The notes under the pieces were generated by a model. That model searched no databases and had not been told where the DNA came from. It saw nothing but the letters and a program-made list of their open reading frames with translations. Position numbers and translations under genes: made by a program. A DNA stretch of 64,000 bases from CAVRAZ01 sp963719135. GTDB taxonomy: Bacteria > Pseudomonadota > Gammaproteobacteria > DSM-19610. The stretch is from the NCBI GenBank assembly GCA_963719135.1, contig CAVRAZ010000007.1, forward strand, positions 310,001 to 374,000, given 5' to 3'. Shown piece after piece: positions 9,668 through 18,176 of the stretch (its first letter is position 1; every line of letters starts with the position of its first letter).

Positions 9668-9790
9668 TTAGTGCGACCCCAGCGCAATCGACGGCACCGC
9701 CGGGACGATCAGCAAGGCCGCGCCGAACCAGTCGAACTGAAAGCCGGATGTCGAACACGTCAGCACCGCCATGGCAATGCCGAACGGCAC
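9668..9790 (-). CDS. Possible 40-residue membrane-associated protein after hrpB
   Basis: A GTG immediately follows the hrpB stop codon on the minus strand and opens a 40-codon frame with a hydrophobic segment (WFGAALLIVPAVPSIAL). No family is recognised. It could be a remnant of a longer membrane protein or a chance frame. The only support is its position directly behind hrpB and its hydrophobic composition. Confidence 0.2.
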   Translation of the reverse strand: MPFGIAMAVLTCSTSGFQFDWFGAALLIVPAVPSIALGSH

Positions 9791-12289
9791 TCAACGCCGC
9801 GGCCGGGTGCGCGCAGTGGCTTCGGCCGCCAGCGGCTGGTCCGGCCAGTGGTGCTTGGGATAACGCCCCTTCAATTCCTTTTTCACGTCGTGGTAGGCGC
9901 CGTTCCAGAACGCGGCCAGATCCTGCGTGATCTGCACCGGCCGCCGTGCCGGCGACAGCAGGTGCAGCAACAAGGGTACCCGGCCGTCGGCGATGCACGG
10001 CGTAGCGCTGAGACCGAACATCTCCTGCAGGCGCACCGCCAGTACCGGCGTTTCATGACCATAATCGATACGCACTCGGGACCCACTCGGCACCGGCACG
10101 TGCGTCGGCGCCAGTTCGTCCAGCCGTCGCTGTTGCTGCCACGACAGATGCGCCAGCAACAGCGCGTGCAGATCGAGGCGTTTCAGGTGTACCAGGCGCG
10201 TCATGCCGTCCAGCCAGGGCGCCAGCCACGCCTGCAAGCCGGCCATCAGCGCAGCGTCGCCGAGATCCGGCCAGTCCTGCGGCCACAGCCGGTGCAGGAA
10301 GCCGACGCGCGCCTGCAACTGCCGCGCGGCGTCGCTCCAGGGCAGGCAGGCGCTTCCGGCACGGCCGATGCCCTCCAGCAACACCGCACGCACAGCTTCC
10401 GGATCGGCCTTGGTCCACGGCCCGTCGGTCAGCACGAGCTCGCCGAGTCGTTGCCGGCGACGCGCCAGCACGCACTGCTCGGCCGCATCCCACTCGACAC
10501 AGGCGTCTTCGCGAATCAGGTCGCCGTGATACTCGAGCAGGTGCCGGCGCTCGAGGGCCGCGGCGAGAAATATGCGCGCCTCGCGTCCGTCGCCGAGCTG
10601 AGCCGCCACAATGTAGTCCTGGGCCGCCAGCGGCTGTGCATCGCTGAAAAAGGCACCGCGTCCGTTACTCAGCAGGAAGCGATGGCCGGCCGCAGCGCGC
10701 CGCTGCGCGATGCGATCGGGATAGGCGCAGGCCAGCAGTATGCCGGCCATGCCCAGGTCGTCGTAAGCGTTGGCTGCACGCTCGCATCCGAGCTGGCGCA
10801 GCCAGCGGCCCGCGCTGTCAAGCATCTGCTTGCGTAAACCTTGAGCGATGTCCCGGCTGGTGCCGATGCCGCGCAGCCATTCCAATCGCTGCACGATGTC
10901 GGCGTCACCGGCCTCGGCGCGCGACAGCGGATCGCGCTCACCCAGCAGCGCCGCCAGTTCGCAGGCCAGCGCGCCCAGTCCCAGCTCCCGGCCGCGCAAC
11001 ATCATGTGTGCCAGACGCGGTTCGGTGCCCAGCTCCAGCACGGCGCGCCCGTGCGCCGTGATGTGCCCCGCGTCGCCCAGCGCACCGAGGCTGCGCAACA
11101 GGTCGCGCGCCTGGGCGAAGTGCGCCGCTGGCGGTATATCCAGCCAGCGCAGTTGGCTGGCGTCCCGCACGCCCCAGCCGGCGAGTTCCAGGACCAGCCC
11201 GGCAAGGTCTGCATCGAGGATTTCGGCGGTGCCTTGGGGCTGCAGGTGCAGGTGCTCGGACCACAGCCGGTAACACACGCCGGCTTCGAGGCGCCCGGCG
11301 CGGCCACGGCGCTGATCCGCCGCCGCCCGCGATACCGCAACCGTGGCCAGACGGGTCAGGCCGCTGTTGGGGTCGAAGCGCGGCAGGCGCGTCAGGCCGG
11401 CGTCGATCACCGCGCGGACGCCTTCGATGGTCAGGCTGGTCTCGGCGATGGCGGTAGCCAGCACCACCTTGCGTTGGCCGGCGGGCGCCGGCTGAATGGC
11501 GCTGTCCTGGGCCCGTGCGCTGAGCTGACCATACAGGGGGGAGAGAATCGCCGTATCGCCGGCACCGGCCGCCTGCAGCGCATTCTCCACACGGCGGATC
11601 TCAGCTTCGCCGGGCAGAAAGACCAGCAGACTGCCGCGCTCCTCCTCCAGGGCGACGCGCACCGCCTGCGCGACTTCCTCGCAGAACGCCCGGGGTTCGC
11701 GCGCGAACTGCGAGCGGGTAGGGCGATAGCGGGTTTCCACCGGGTAGCTGCGGCCCTCGCTGGTGAGCAGCGGTGCGTCGCCGAGCAGGCGCGCTACGGC
11801 GCCGGCATCCAGCGTTGCGGACATCACCAGCAGCCGCAGGTCCTCGCGCAGGGCGCTCTGCGCGTCCAGACATAACGCCAGCGCCAGATCGGCCTGCAGG
11901 CTGCGTTCGTGGAACTCATCGAACACCAACAGGCCGACCTGTTCGAGCGACGCATCGTGCTGCAGCCTGCGGATCAGTATGCCCGCGGTGACCACCTCGA
12001 CACGGGTGTGCGGCCCGACCTTGCTGTCCAGCCGCACGCGGTAACCGATGGTCTCGCCCGCGGTTTCACCGAGACTGTGGGCCATGAAGCGCGCCGCGGC
12101 GCGCGCCGCCAGACGACGCGGTTCCAGCATCAGAATGTTTCTGCCGGCCAGCCAGTCTGCGTCCAGCAGCGCCAGCGGCACGCGCGTGGTCTTGCCGGCT
12201 CCGGGCGGCGCCTGCAGCACGGCGTTGCGCGACGCCTCGAGGGCGCGTTGCAGGTCGGGCAGCAGGTCATCGATGGGCAGCTTCGGCAT
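9791..12289 (-). CDS. hrpB: ATP-dependent RNA helicase HrpB
   Basis: The 832-residue length is normal for HrpB, a DExH-box helicase of the DEAH/RHA type. Walker A is APPGAGKTTRVP near residue 28, and the Walker B motif reads DEFHERSLQADLAL, the DEFH form typical of HrpB. Motif III is VMSATLDA, and motif VI appears as RRGRAGRLEAGVCYRLW. The helicase-associated and HrpB C-terminal domains follow, to the Arg-rich end. The start gives MPKLPIDDLLPDLQ, the standard HrpB opening. No operon partner is evident. The precise cellular role of HrpB is not well established. Confidence 0.93.
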   Translation of the reverse strand: MPKLPIDDLLPDLQRALEASRNAVLQAPPGAGKTTRVPLALLDADWLAGRNILMLEPRRLAARAAARFMAHSLGETAGETIGYRVRLDSKVGPHTRVEVVTAGILIRRLQHDASLEQVGLLVFDEFHERSLQADLALALCLDAQSALREDLRLLVMSATLDAGAVARLLGDAPLLTSEGRSYPVETRYRPTRSQFAREPRAFCEEVAQAVRVALEEERGSLLVFLPGEAEIRRVENALQAAGAGDTAILSPLYGQLSARAQDSAIQPAPAGQRKVVLATAIAETSLTIEGVRAVIDAGLTRLPRFDPNSGLTRLATVAVSRAAADQRRGRAGRLEAGVCYRLWSEHLHLQPQGTAEILDADLAGLVLELAGWGVRDASQLRWLDIPPAAHFAQARDLLRSLGALGDAGHITAHGRAVLELGTEPRLAHMMLRGRELGLGALACELAALLGERDPLSRAEAGDADIVQRLEWLRGIGTSRDIAQGLRKQMLDSAGRWLRQLGCERAANAYDDLGMAGILLACAYPDRIAQRRAAAGHRFLLSNGRGAFFSDAQPLAAQDYIVAAQLGDGREARIFLAAALERRHLLEYHGDLIREDACVEWDAAEQCVLARRRQRLGELVLTDGPWTKADPEAVRAVLLEGIGRAGSACLPWSDAARQLQARVGFLHRLWPQDWPDLGDAALMAGLQAWLAPWLDGMTRLVHLKRLDLHALLLAHLSWQQQRRLDELAPTHVPVPSGSRVRIDYGHETPVLAVRLQEMFGLSATPCIADGRVPLLLHLLSPARRPVQITQDLAAFWNGAYHDVKKELKGRYPKHHWPDQPLAAEATARTRPRR

Positions 12290-12780
12290 GCCGGTAGGGA
12301 GAGGAAGCAGAGGGTTGGGGCGGGTAGTTTCTCCGATCTTGCGTGGGGAGACAAATAGGGGTGGTTCTTCTATTTATTTATCCGGATAAAAAGGGTGAGG
12401 CTCGATTGATTGGATGCCATATTGACGTATCTATGAAGTCTGACTCCTTCGATTACTTCATAGGTCGCCACGACGAAGACTCCCAGCCTCGTCATTCCGG
12501 CGAAGGCCGGAATCCATGCCCTTGGCCAGTCCGCCCGGCGTCAGGCGGTGCAGCCACACCGATCCGTTTCCGGCCGACTTTTGCGGTCTATCGGCCACCG
12601 TCTCAGGACGAGGAAAACTACGCGTCCCCAACTGGATTTTCATCATCGATCGGCCATAACGGCTGTAATCCATATCGATGATGGAGGTCCAGTTGTCGTA
12701 TCGGTGGCGTATGGTCTGCCCCGCAAATCGGCACTCGCCCGTCTGGTGCGTAATACAGCAGAGTGCTGCGCGGGAGAGGG
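12290..12780. other. Intergenic region with a partial palindromic repeat
   Basis: No supported gene. It contains half of the dispersed GTCATTCCGGCGAAGGCCGG repeat at 12489-12517 and otherwise short, unrecognised frames between hrpB and the mcrBC remnant. Confidence 0.35.
12489..12517. repeat. Single arm of dispersed CCGGCGAAGGCCGG palindromic repeat
   Basis: The segment CGTCATTCCGGCGAAGGCC matches one arm of the longer repeats at 16759, 55003, 59445 and 60659. The second arm is not present here. Confidence 0.6.
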
Positions 12781-14700
12781 CTACGTCGCAACTTCAGGCG
12801 CTGAAAACGCAGCTTCTTTACCCGCGAGAGCGGGCGCGAATGGCGCCTCCTCTGGAACCGACAACGACCGCGACCTCAGGCAAAACGGCAGGACCCACAG
12901 CCGCAGTCCTCCAGATTTGGGAAACTCGAACACCGGAAGCGGGCGGCCGAAAGAGTCCGTCCGCGGATAGATCAACACCACGTCGCCCTTGCCATCCAGG
13001 TGGCTCTGCCCGTACGCCTGAAGCTGGTAGAAGTCGCCCTGCGACAGACCGTACTTCTCCGAGCCATTGGCCTTCAGGCTATCCAGAAGCTTCCACTTAG
13101 TGTCGAGCACTAATACATCACGGCTGGCATCGCGAAAGGGCGATGAGCCGTTCATCCCCGTCCCGCACCTCTGCCAACGGCGTGAAGTAGGCGTGACCGA
13201 TGCAGTGGTCGCGGTCGTAAAGCGCTTCGACACGCTGATTGATGGCGCTGAGCATCCGGGGAATATCGATCACTTGCTCGCCCAAATTCACCCGCAGACC
13301 GGCCAGTGGTGAACCCGGTTCATCGCGGGCATCCGGCATCACCGGGACGAACTCGAACCGTCGGCGCAGTGCGGTATCCAGCAGCGCGAGGGAGCGGTCC
13401 GCCGTGTTCATGGTGCCAATGATGTCGACATTGGCGGGCACGGAGAAGTTCTCTCCGGAATAAGGCAACATCACCGAAACTGCGTTCTCGGCGCCTTCGC
13501 GCTTGTCGGGTCGATCAGCGTGATCAGTTCGCCGAACATCTTGCTGATGTTGCCGCGGTTGATCTCATCGATGACCATGGCGAAATGTTGTTCTGGCGCA
13601 AGACGGGCTTTGCGGCAGCGTTCCTTGAATACCCAGGGCCGGATCTCGTACTGGATTTCGCCGGATTCCGAGTCGTCGTCGAGTACAGGACGCAGCCCCT
13701 CGACAAACTCCTCGTAGCCATAGGACTGGTGGAAAGTGACAAAGCTGTAGTGCCGAAGCACCTCGGACGACTGCGCACCGGCTCGGTATTCGTTGACCAA
13801 TGCTACGAGGTCGGCACAAGCCTCCTGCCACTCGCCAGCAAGCCGCCAGATGGAATCCTCATCCTTGTCAAACACTGCCGGATTGAAGCGCAACTTTTGT
13901 TAGACGGTAGTGGACTCTTCAATGGTGCGCTCTTGCAGGGTAGTCCAGATCGTCTGGCGCAGATTGTCTTTTCGTCCCTTGGCAATCGCGATGGCCTTGA
14001 TGAAGGAGTGCTGCAGGAGTTCGCTGACGTTTGCCTTTGTGCCGAGGTCGTACAAAGCCAGGACGGCGCCCTCCCACATTTGCGCGTAGCGATCCTTTCC
14101 GCGATGAACTGACTGCGCCATTCCTCCACGGAAACCGATGCCATCGCCTGTTCATAGTCCCGGCATAGCAGTCTGCTCAACTGGTAGGTCTTGCCGGCTC
14201 CTGGTGGTCCGTAATAGATGCGGTTGAAGGGCGGCCTTACCGCCACATCAGTCGGCGGCAGTTGGTCATCCGAGTCCTCTCCGGGTTCGGAGGGGTCGTC
14301 ACGCAGTTGATCGGGCCACAGGCCGGGGCGCTCGGTGTCCAGAACCAGCCACTCGTCCAGGCCGTCGCGTTCGGCAGCCAAACTCGACTCGATGCTGGAC
14401 ACGAGTTCCTCAGTCAGCGGCTCACGGTGGAGCTTGGGCATGTTGCCGACCTCACGCGTCCACGAGATCGTCCGCGCCCGCGTGCCACGAATCACGCCGA
14501 GCACGCCAACGGCGCGCTCACTGCCAGGGTTCTTGGGTCCAAAGCGAACCTGGATGCCCTTACCCATGTGCCACCAGTCCAGGCCCACCGCGTGAACCGC
14601 CCGGGCCAGCCGGCAGAACAGCGCCTTGTCCGCGGGTGACCACGCGGCGCGGAAGGTCTGAAACGCGGGTTTACCGTCGAAATGCTGGATCGGCGGTCCG
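12781..14700 (-). pseudogene. mcrB: Decayed mcrBC restriction locus (McrB GTPase joined to McrC C-terminus)
   Basis: Read on the minus strand, the 5' part (about 14700-13960) encodes an N-terminal region and an AAA+ Walker A motif YYGPPGAGKTYQLSRLL. After a frameshift near 14000-14100 it continues (AQMWEGAVLALYDLG), then another frame gives FHQSYGYEEFVEGLRP and the Walker B-like MVIDEINRGNISKMFGE. A further frame gives IIGTMNTADRSLALLDTALRRRFEF. These are hallmarks of McrB GTPases of modification-dependent restriction systems. The reading then jumps directly into LVLDTKWKLLD and SQGDFYQLQAYG, the PD-(D/E)xK nuclease motifs of McrC. The McrB C-terminus and McrC N-terminus are therefore deleted. 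With at least three frameshifts plus the internal deletion, it should be inactive. Confidence 0.75.
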
Positions 14701-14732
14701 GCGGTCGACCGGGCCGTCGGCGGCGAGAAAGC

Positions 14733-15263
14733 TCAGCAGTTCCCCGACTCCTTCATCGGCGAACTGCTCCGCGCGTTTGCCGCGCGCACCCGTGTCGCAC
14801 CCAGTCGCGCAACCAGCATCTGCAGCGCCGCATCCAGGTTGGCCGCAGCCTCGCCAGTGAGCTCCGCGCCGAGTTCAAAGGCGTAGCCGCGCACGCCAAG
14901 CACGTACGCCGCTGGCAGCGGCGCCCCGGTCACACGCCGGTAGGCATCCAACACTGCGGCTGGCGACAGCGCGTGGCTGGTGGCGCTGGCATCGGCCTGC
15001 GGCACCGCCGCCTCGAAACTGAACGGTTCCGGACCCGATGCGGCGGCGTCGATGAACACCACCTCACGGCGCCCAACCAGATCCAGCGCGTGCTCGACCT
15101 GAAGCTGGAAGTCCGTCAGCAGTTCGGTGCCCGGCAAGGCCAGCGCTTCCAGCCGTTCGATGGCCAGCGGTCCGATCGCGTCGTCGCCACGGCTCGGGTT
15201 GCCGATGCCGATGACCAGTACCGGCGCCAGCGCCGCTGCCGGCACGGGTATCAGGGAAGACAT
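14733..15263 (-). CDS. hoxW: Hydrogenase maturation protease HoxW
   Basis: The start at 15263 (MSSLIPVPA) overlaps the end of hoxH by 13 bases, and an upstream in-frame ATG would extend further into hoxH. The product opens with VLVIGIGNPSRGDDAIGPL, the signature of HycI/HoxW nickel-dependent endopeptidases, whose conserved acidic residues bind the Ni of the immature large subunit. DFQLQVEHALDL and FIDAAASG follow the family pattern. It would remove the C-terminal extension of HoxH after the DPCLSCATHA motif. It is the last gene of the hox operon, as in Ralstonia-type clusters. Confidence 0.88.
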   Translation of the reverse strand: MSSLIPVPAAALAPVLVIGIGNPSRGDDAIGPLAIERLEALALPGTELLTDFQLQVEHALDLVGRREVVFIDAAASGPEPFSFEAAVPQADASATSHALSPAAVLDAYRRVTGAPLPAAYVLGVRGYAFELGAELTGEAAANLDAALQMLVARLGATRVRAANARSSSPMKESGNC

Positions 15264-16735
15264 CGCTCGGTCGAGTCCTTTATCAGGCTGTCGATACAAC
15301 GTCCTTCCGCGTCGATCAGTTCCAGGTGCAGCGGCATTTTGCCGAGCGCGTGGGTGGCGCAGGACAGGCAGGGATCAAAGGCGCGGACAGCGACCTCAAT
15401 GTGGTTGAGCAACCCTTCGGTCAGGGTGCGCCCGTCCAGATAACGTCTGGCGACATGACGGATGGCTTCGTTCATCGCCTGGTTGTTATGGGTGGTCGAC
15501 ACAATCAGATTGGCGCGCACGACCTGGTCTTCCTCGTCTACCCGGTAGTGGTGAATCAAGGTTCCGCGCGGCGCCTCGATGACACCGACACCGCGTTCCT
15601 GGCGCCGGCCCCCGGTCACCAGCTCGCCGCCGAGGATGTCATCATCGTGCAGCAGGTCCTTGACGGATTCCGCCGCGAACAGCATCTCGATCATGCGCGC
15701 CCAGTGATAGGCCAGCGTCGCGTGCACCGGCTGGCCGCCGCCGAAGTCGATGAACTCGCGGCGTTCGGCCTCGGCGAACGGGGTCGGAATACGGTCGCAA
15801 TTCTGCACCCGCGCCAGCGGACCCACCTTGTACCAGCCGGCCTCGGCGCCCAGCGAACGGATGTAGGGGAACTTCATATAGGACCAGGGCTTCACCTCCT
15901 CGGTCAGATAGTCCCAGTAACGACTGTAATCGACCTTGTCGAAAATGATCTTGCCGTTTTCGTCGCGCGCGCGCAGGCCGCCGTGATACAGGTCCAGGCT
16001 GCCGTCGGGTGCCACCAGGCTCATCAGGTTGGAGCGAAAGGCGCCGAAGCTGTTGTACAGACCGACGTTGGTCATGTGCAGCTTTTGCGCCAGATGCACC
16101 GCCGAGCGGCACCAGGCAATGATCTGGTAGACGTCTTTGAGCAGCGTGTCGCGGTCTTCACGCGACACGGGTTTGTTGATGCCGCCGGGAATGGCACCGG
16201 TGCCGTGCACGCGTTTGCCGGCGGTTACGCGTATCACCTCCTGGCCGAAACGGCGCAGCAACACACCTTGCTTCGCGATGTCGGGGTGCTCGGCGGCCAC
16301 GCCAACAATGTTGCGCCGCGCTACATCGGAATCGAAACCGAACAGCAGATCCGGCGACGACAGATGAAAGAAGTGCAGCGCGTGCGACTGCAGTATCTGG
16401 CCATAGTGCATCAGCCGCCGCACCTTGTCGGCGGTGGGCGTAAGCGGCTCGGCGCCCACCACCTGGTCCACGGCCTTGGCCGCCGCCAGATGATGGCTGA
16501 CCGGGCAGATGCCGCACAGGCGCTGCACCATCACCGGGATCTCCCAGTAGGGCCGGCCCTGGATGAACTTCTCGAAGCCGCGGAACTCGACGATGTGCAG
16601 GCGCACCTGTTTTACATGATCGTCGCTGTCAAGCAGGATCGATACTTTACCGTGCCCCTCGACGCGCGACAGCGGTTCGATGACGACGCGCCGCAGGCCG
16701 GCGGGTTTGGCGGCGGTTTCCAGTTCAGAACTCAT
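15251..16735 (-). CDS. hoxH: NAD-reducing hydrogenase large subunit HoxH
   Basis: The start at 16735 (MSSELETAAK) is chosen because the upstream extension runs into a palindromic repeat. The 494-residue length is normal. Ni-Fe ligands are present: RVEGHG near the N-terminus, LCGICPVSHH for the first CxxC pair, and DPCLSCATHALGKMP for the C-terminal pair, followed by a short extension that HoxW would cleave. The protein forms the catalytic half of a soluble bidirectional [NiFe] hydrogenase with HoxY and exchanges electrons with NAD(H) through HoxFU. A 117-bp repeat separates it from hoxY, but same-strand order suggests one operon. Confidence 0.95.
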   Translation of the reverse strand: MSSELETAAKPAGLRRVVIEPLSRVEGHGKVSILLDSDDHVKQVRLHIVEFRGFEKFIQGRPYWEIPVMVQRLCGICPVSHHLAAAKAVDQVVGAEPLTPTADKVRRLMHYGQILQSHALHFFHLSSPDLLFGFDSDVARRNIVGVAAEHPDIAKQGVLLRRFGQEVIRVTAGKRVHGTGAIPGGINKPVSREDRDTLLKDVYQIIAWCRSAVHLAQKLHMTNVGLYNSFGAFRSNLMSLVAPDGSLDLYHGGLRARDENGKIIFDKVDYSRYWDYLTEEVKPWSYMKFPYIRSLGAEAGWYKVGPLARVQNCDRIPTPFAEAERREFIDFGGGQPVHATLAYHWARMIEMLFAAESVKDLLHDDDILGGELVTGGRRQERGVGVIEAPRGTLIHHYRVDEEDQVVRANLIVSTTHNNQAMNEAIRHVARRYLDGRTLTEGLLNHIEVAVRAFDPCLSCATHALGKMPLHLELIDAEGRCIDSLIKDSTERCLP

Positions 16736-16758
16736 TGGGACAGACTCCGGGCAGGTGC

Positions 16759-16875
16759 TTAGGGAAGCTCTGATCAACTCGTTGATCGTCATACCGGCGA
16801 AGGCCGGTATCCATTGTTGTCAAACACCTGGATGCCGGCCTTCGCCGGCATGACGAACAAATCAGAGGCTCCTTA
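16759..16875. repeat. MITE-like palindromic element between hoxY and hoxH
   Basis: Two inverted GTCATACCGGCGAAGGCC-type hairpins are bracketed by imperfect terminal inverted sequences (TTAGGGAAGCTCTGATCA at the left, ATCAGAGGCTCCTTAG at the right). The same layout recurs at 55003-55116 and, with one end less clear, at 60659-60765. The right end overlaps the hoxY stop codon. In the transcript it would fold into strong stem-loops between hoxY and hoxH. Confidence 0.75.
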
Positions 16876-17424
16876 GTCATAGTGGATCAGGCCGTGGCCG
16901 AGGTACGGGGTGTGCCCACCCAACAGATCAGTGAGGAACTTCCAGATCGCGTCCGCCGACGGCGGGCAGCCGGGCAGGAAGTAATCGATCTTCACCACCT
17001 CGTGCAGCGGGTGCACTTTGTCGAGCGGCAGCGGCAGTTCCGGGTCGTTGGGGATACAGCCGCTTGCCAGGCTGGGTTCGGTCACGTAGACCTCCTGCAG
17101 GCAGTCGCCGAGGTCGAGGTGATTACGCTGCGCCGGCAGACCGCCGTTCACCGCGCAGGCGCCGACCGCCACCAGGATCTTGCAGTTCTTGCGGAACTCG
17201 TGCAGCACATGGACATTCTCCGCGTTACAGACGCCACCCTCGATGAGCCCCACGTCGCAGGGGCCGCAATGCTTGATGTCGGTGAGCGGTGAGCGGTCGA
17301 ATTCGATGCGATCGAGCAGTTCGAACAGCCGTTCGTCGATGTCCAGCAGCGACATGTGGCAGCCGAAACAGCCCGCCAGCGAGGTGGTGGCCACGCGCAG
17401 CTTTGGCTTTGCTCCGTCACTCAT
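16873..17424 (-). CDS. hoxY: NAD-reducing hydrogenase small subunit HoxY
   Basis: The ATG at 17424 overlaps the hoxU stop (ATGA) and gives 183 residues, normal for HoxY. Cluster ligands are visible in GCFGCHMSLLD, in VGACAVNGGLP and in FLPGCPPSADAIW, as expected for the proximal [4Fe-4S] cluster of the electron-transfer subunit. It pairs with HoxH to form the hydrogenase module. The stop codon coincides with the right end of the palindromic repeat at 16759, so the repeat inserted at or very near the end of the gene. Confidence 0.93.
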   Translation of the reverse strand: MSDGAKPKLRVATTSLAGCFGCHMSLLDIDERLFELLDRIEFDRSPLTDIKHCGPCDVGLIEGGVCNAENVHVLHEFRKNCKILVAVGACAVNGGLPAQRNHLDLGDCLQEVYVTEPSLASGCIPNDPELPLPLDKVHPLHEVVKIDYFLPGCPPSADAIWKFLTDLLGGHTPYLGHGLIHYD

Positions 17425-18176
17425 GTCGTCGGCCCGTCGTTGCGCGCGGCGGGGCGGCGCGGCGCGTCCTCCAGTGCCTGGGCGCTGACCGGGCGTGCGT
17501 CGAAACGCCTGTCGCCGATGGGCACTTTGAAGCCGACGCGCTTGCGCAGGATCACGCCCACCGGGCACACCTCCATAGCCTTATCGGTGACTGCGATGTC
17601 GGTGTCCGCCAGGCGCCCGGATTCGGCATTCACGATCAGGTGTTTGGTAATGCCCCGCCCCGATAGCGCAAACACGTTCTTGCCGTCGATCTCCCTGGAA
17701 GCGCGCACGCACAGTTCGCAGAGAATACAGCGGTTGAAATCCAGCAGGATGTCCGGGTGCGAGGCATCCACCGGCCGGTTCGGAAACAGGTGGTCGAGTT
17801 CCGCCGACATGATCTGCAGGTCATAGGCCACCGCCTGCAACAGGCAGTTGCCGCTCTTTTCGCAGGACGGACAGAAATGATTGCCCTCGACGAACAACAT
17901 CTGTACCAGCGTCTGGCGCTCCCGGTTCAGCTTGGGTGTCTGGTTCGCCACCTCCATGCCTGCGTCGGCCGGCGTGGTGCAGGCCGCCATGGTGCGCCCG
18001 TTCACTTCCACGGTGCAGACCTTGCAACTGCCGTGCGGCTTGAACTCCGGGTGATAACACAGGTGCGGGATATAATGCCCGGCGGCGAGTGCCGCCTGGA
18101 TCACTGTCTGGCCTTCCTCGAACGGCACTTCCTCGCCGTCGAGCAGAAAGTTGGCCGGTTTGGCGTCACTGTTCAT
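17421..18176 (-). CDS. hoxU: Hydrogenase diaphorase subunit HoxU
   Basis: The 251-residue iron-sulfur protein resembles the N-terminus of complex I NuoG. It has a plant-type [2Fe-2S] ligand set (HLCYHPEFKPHGSCKVC), a His/Cys set (HFCPSCEKSGNC) and a ferredoxin-like CILCELCVRA. A later isolated cysteine is in MEVCPVGVI. It relays electrons between HoxF and HoxY. Start and stop codons overlap those of hoxF (TGATG) and hoxY (ATGA), so the three are translationally coupled. The C-terminal 20 residues, Ala/Arg-rich, are less conserved. Confidence 0.93.
   Translation of the reverse strand: MNSDAKPANFLLDGEEVPFEEGQTVIQAALAAGHYIPHLCYHPEFKPHGSCKVCTVEVNGRTMAACTTPADAGMEVANQTPKLNRERQTLVQMLFVEGNHFCPSCEKSGNCLLQAVAYDLQIMSAELDHLFPNRPVDASHPDILLDFNRCILCELCVRASREIDGKNVFALSGRGITKHLIVNAESGRLADTDIAVTDKAMEVCPVGVILRKRVGFKVPIGDRRFDARPVSAQALEDAPRRPAARNDGPTT

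Noticed and set aside
9575..12358. Several long plus-strand open frames of 340-420 codons
   Set aside because: All are antisense to hrpB and have low-complexity Arg/Gln/Ala composition.
15326..16762. A 478-codon plus-strand open frame
   Set aside because: It is the exact antisense of hoxH, whose NiFe motifs are intact, and carries no motif of its own.
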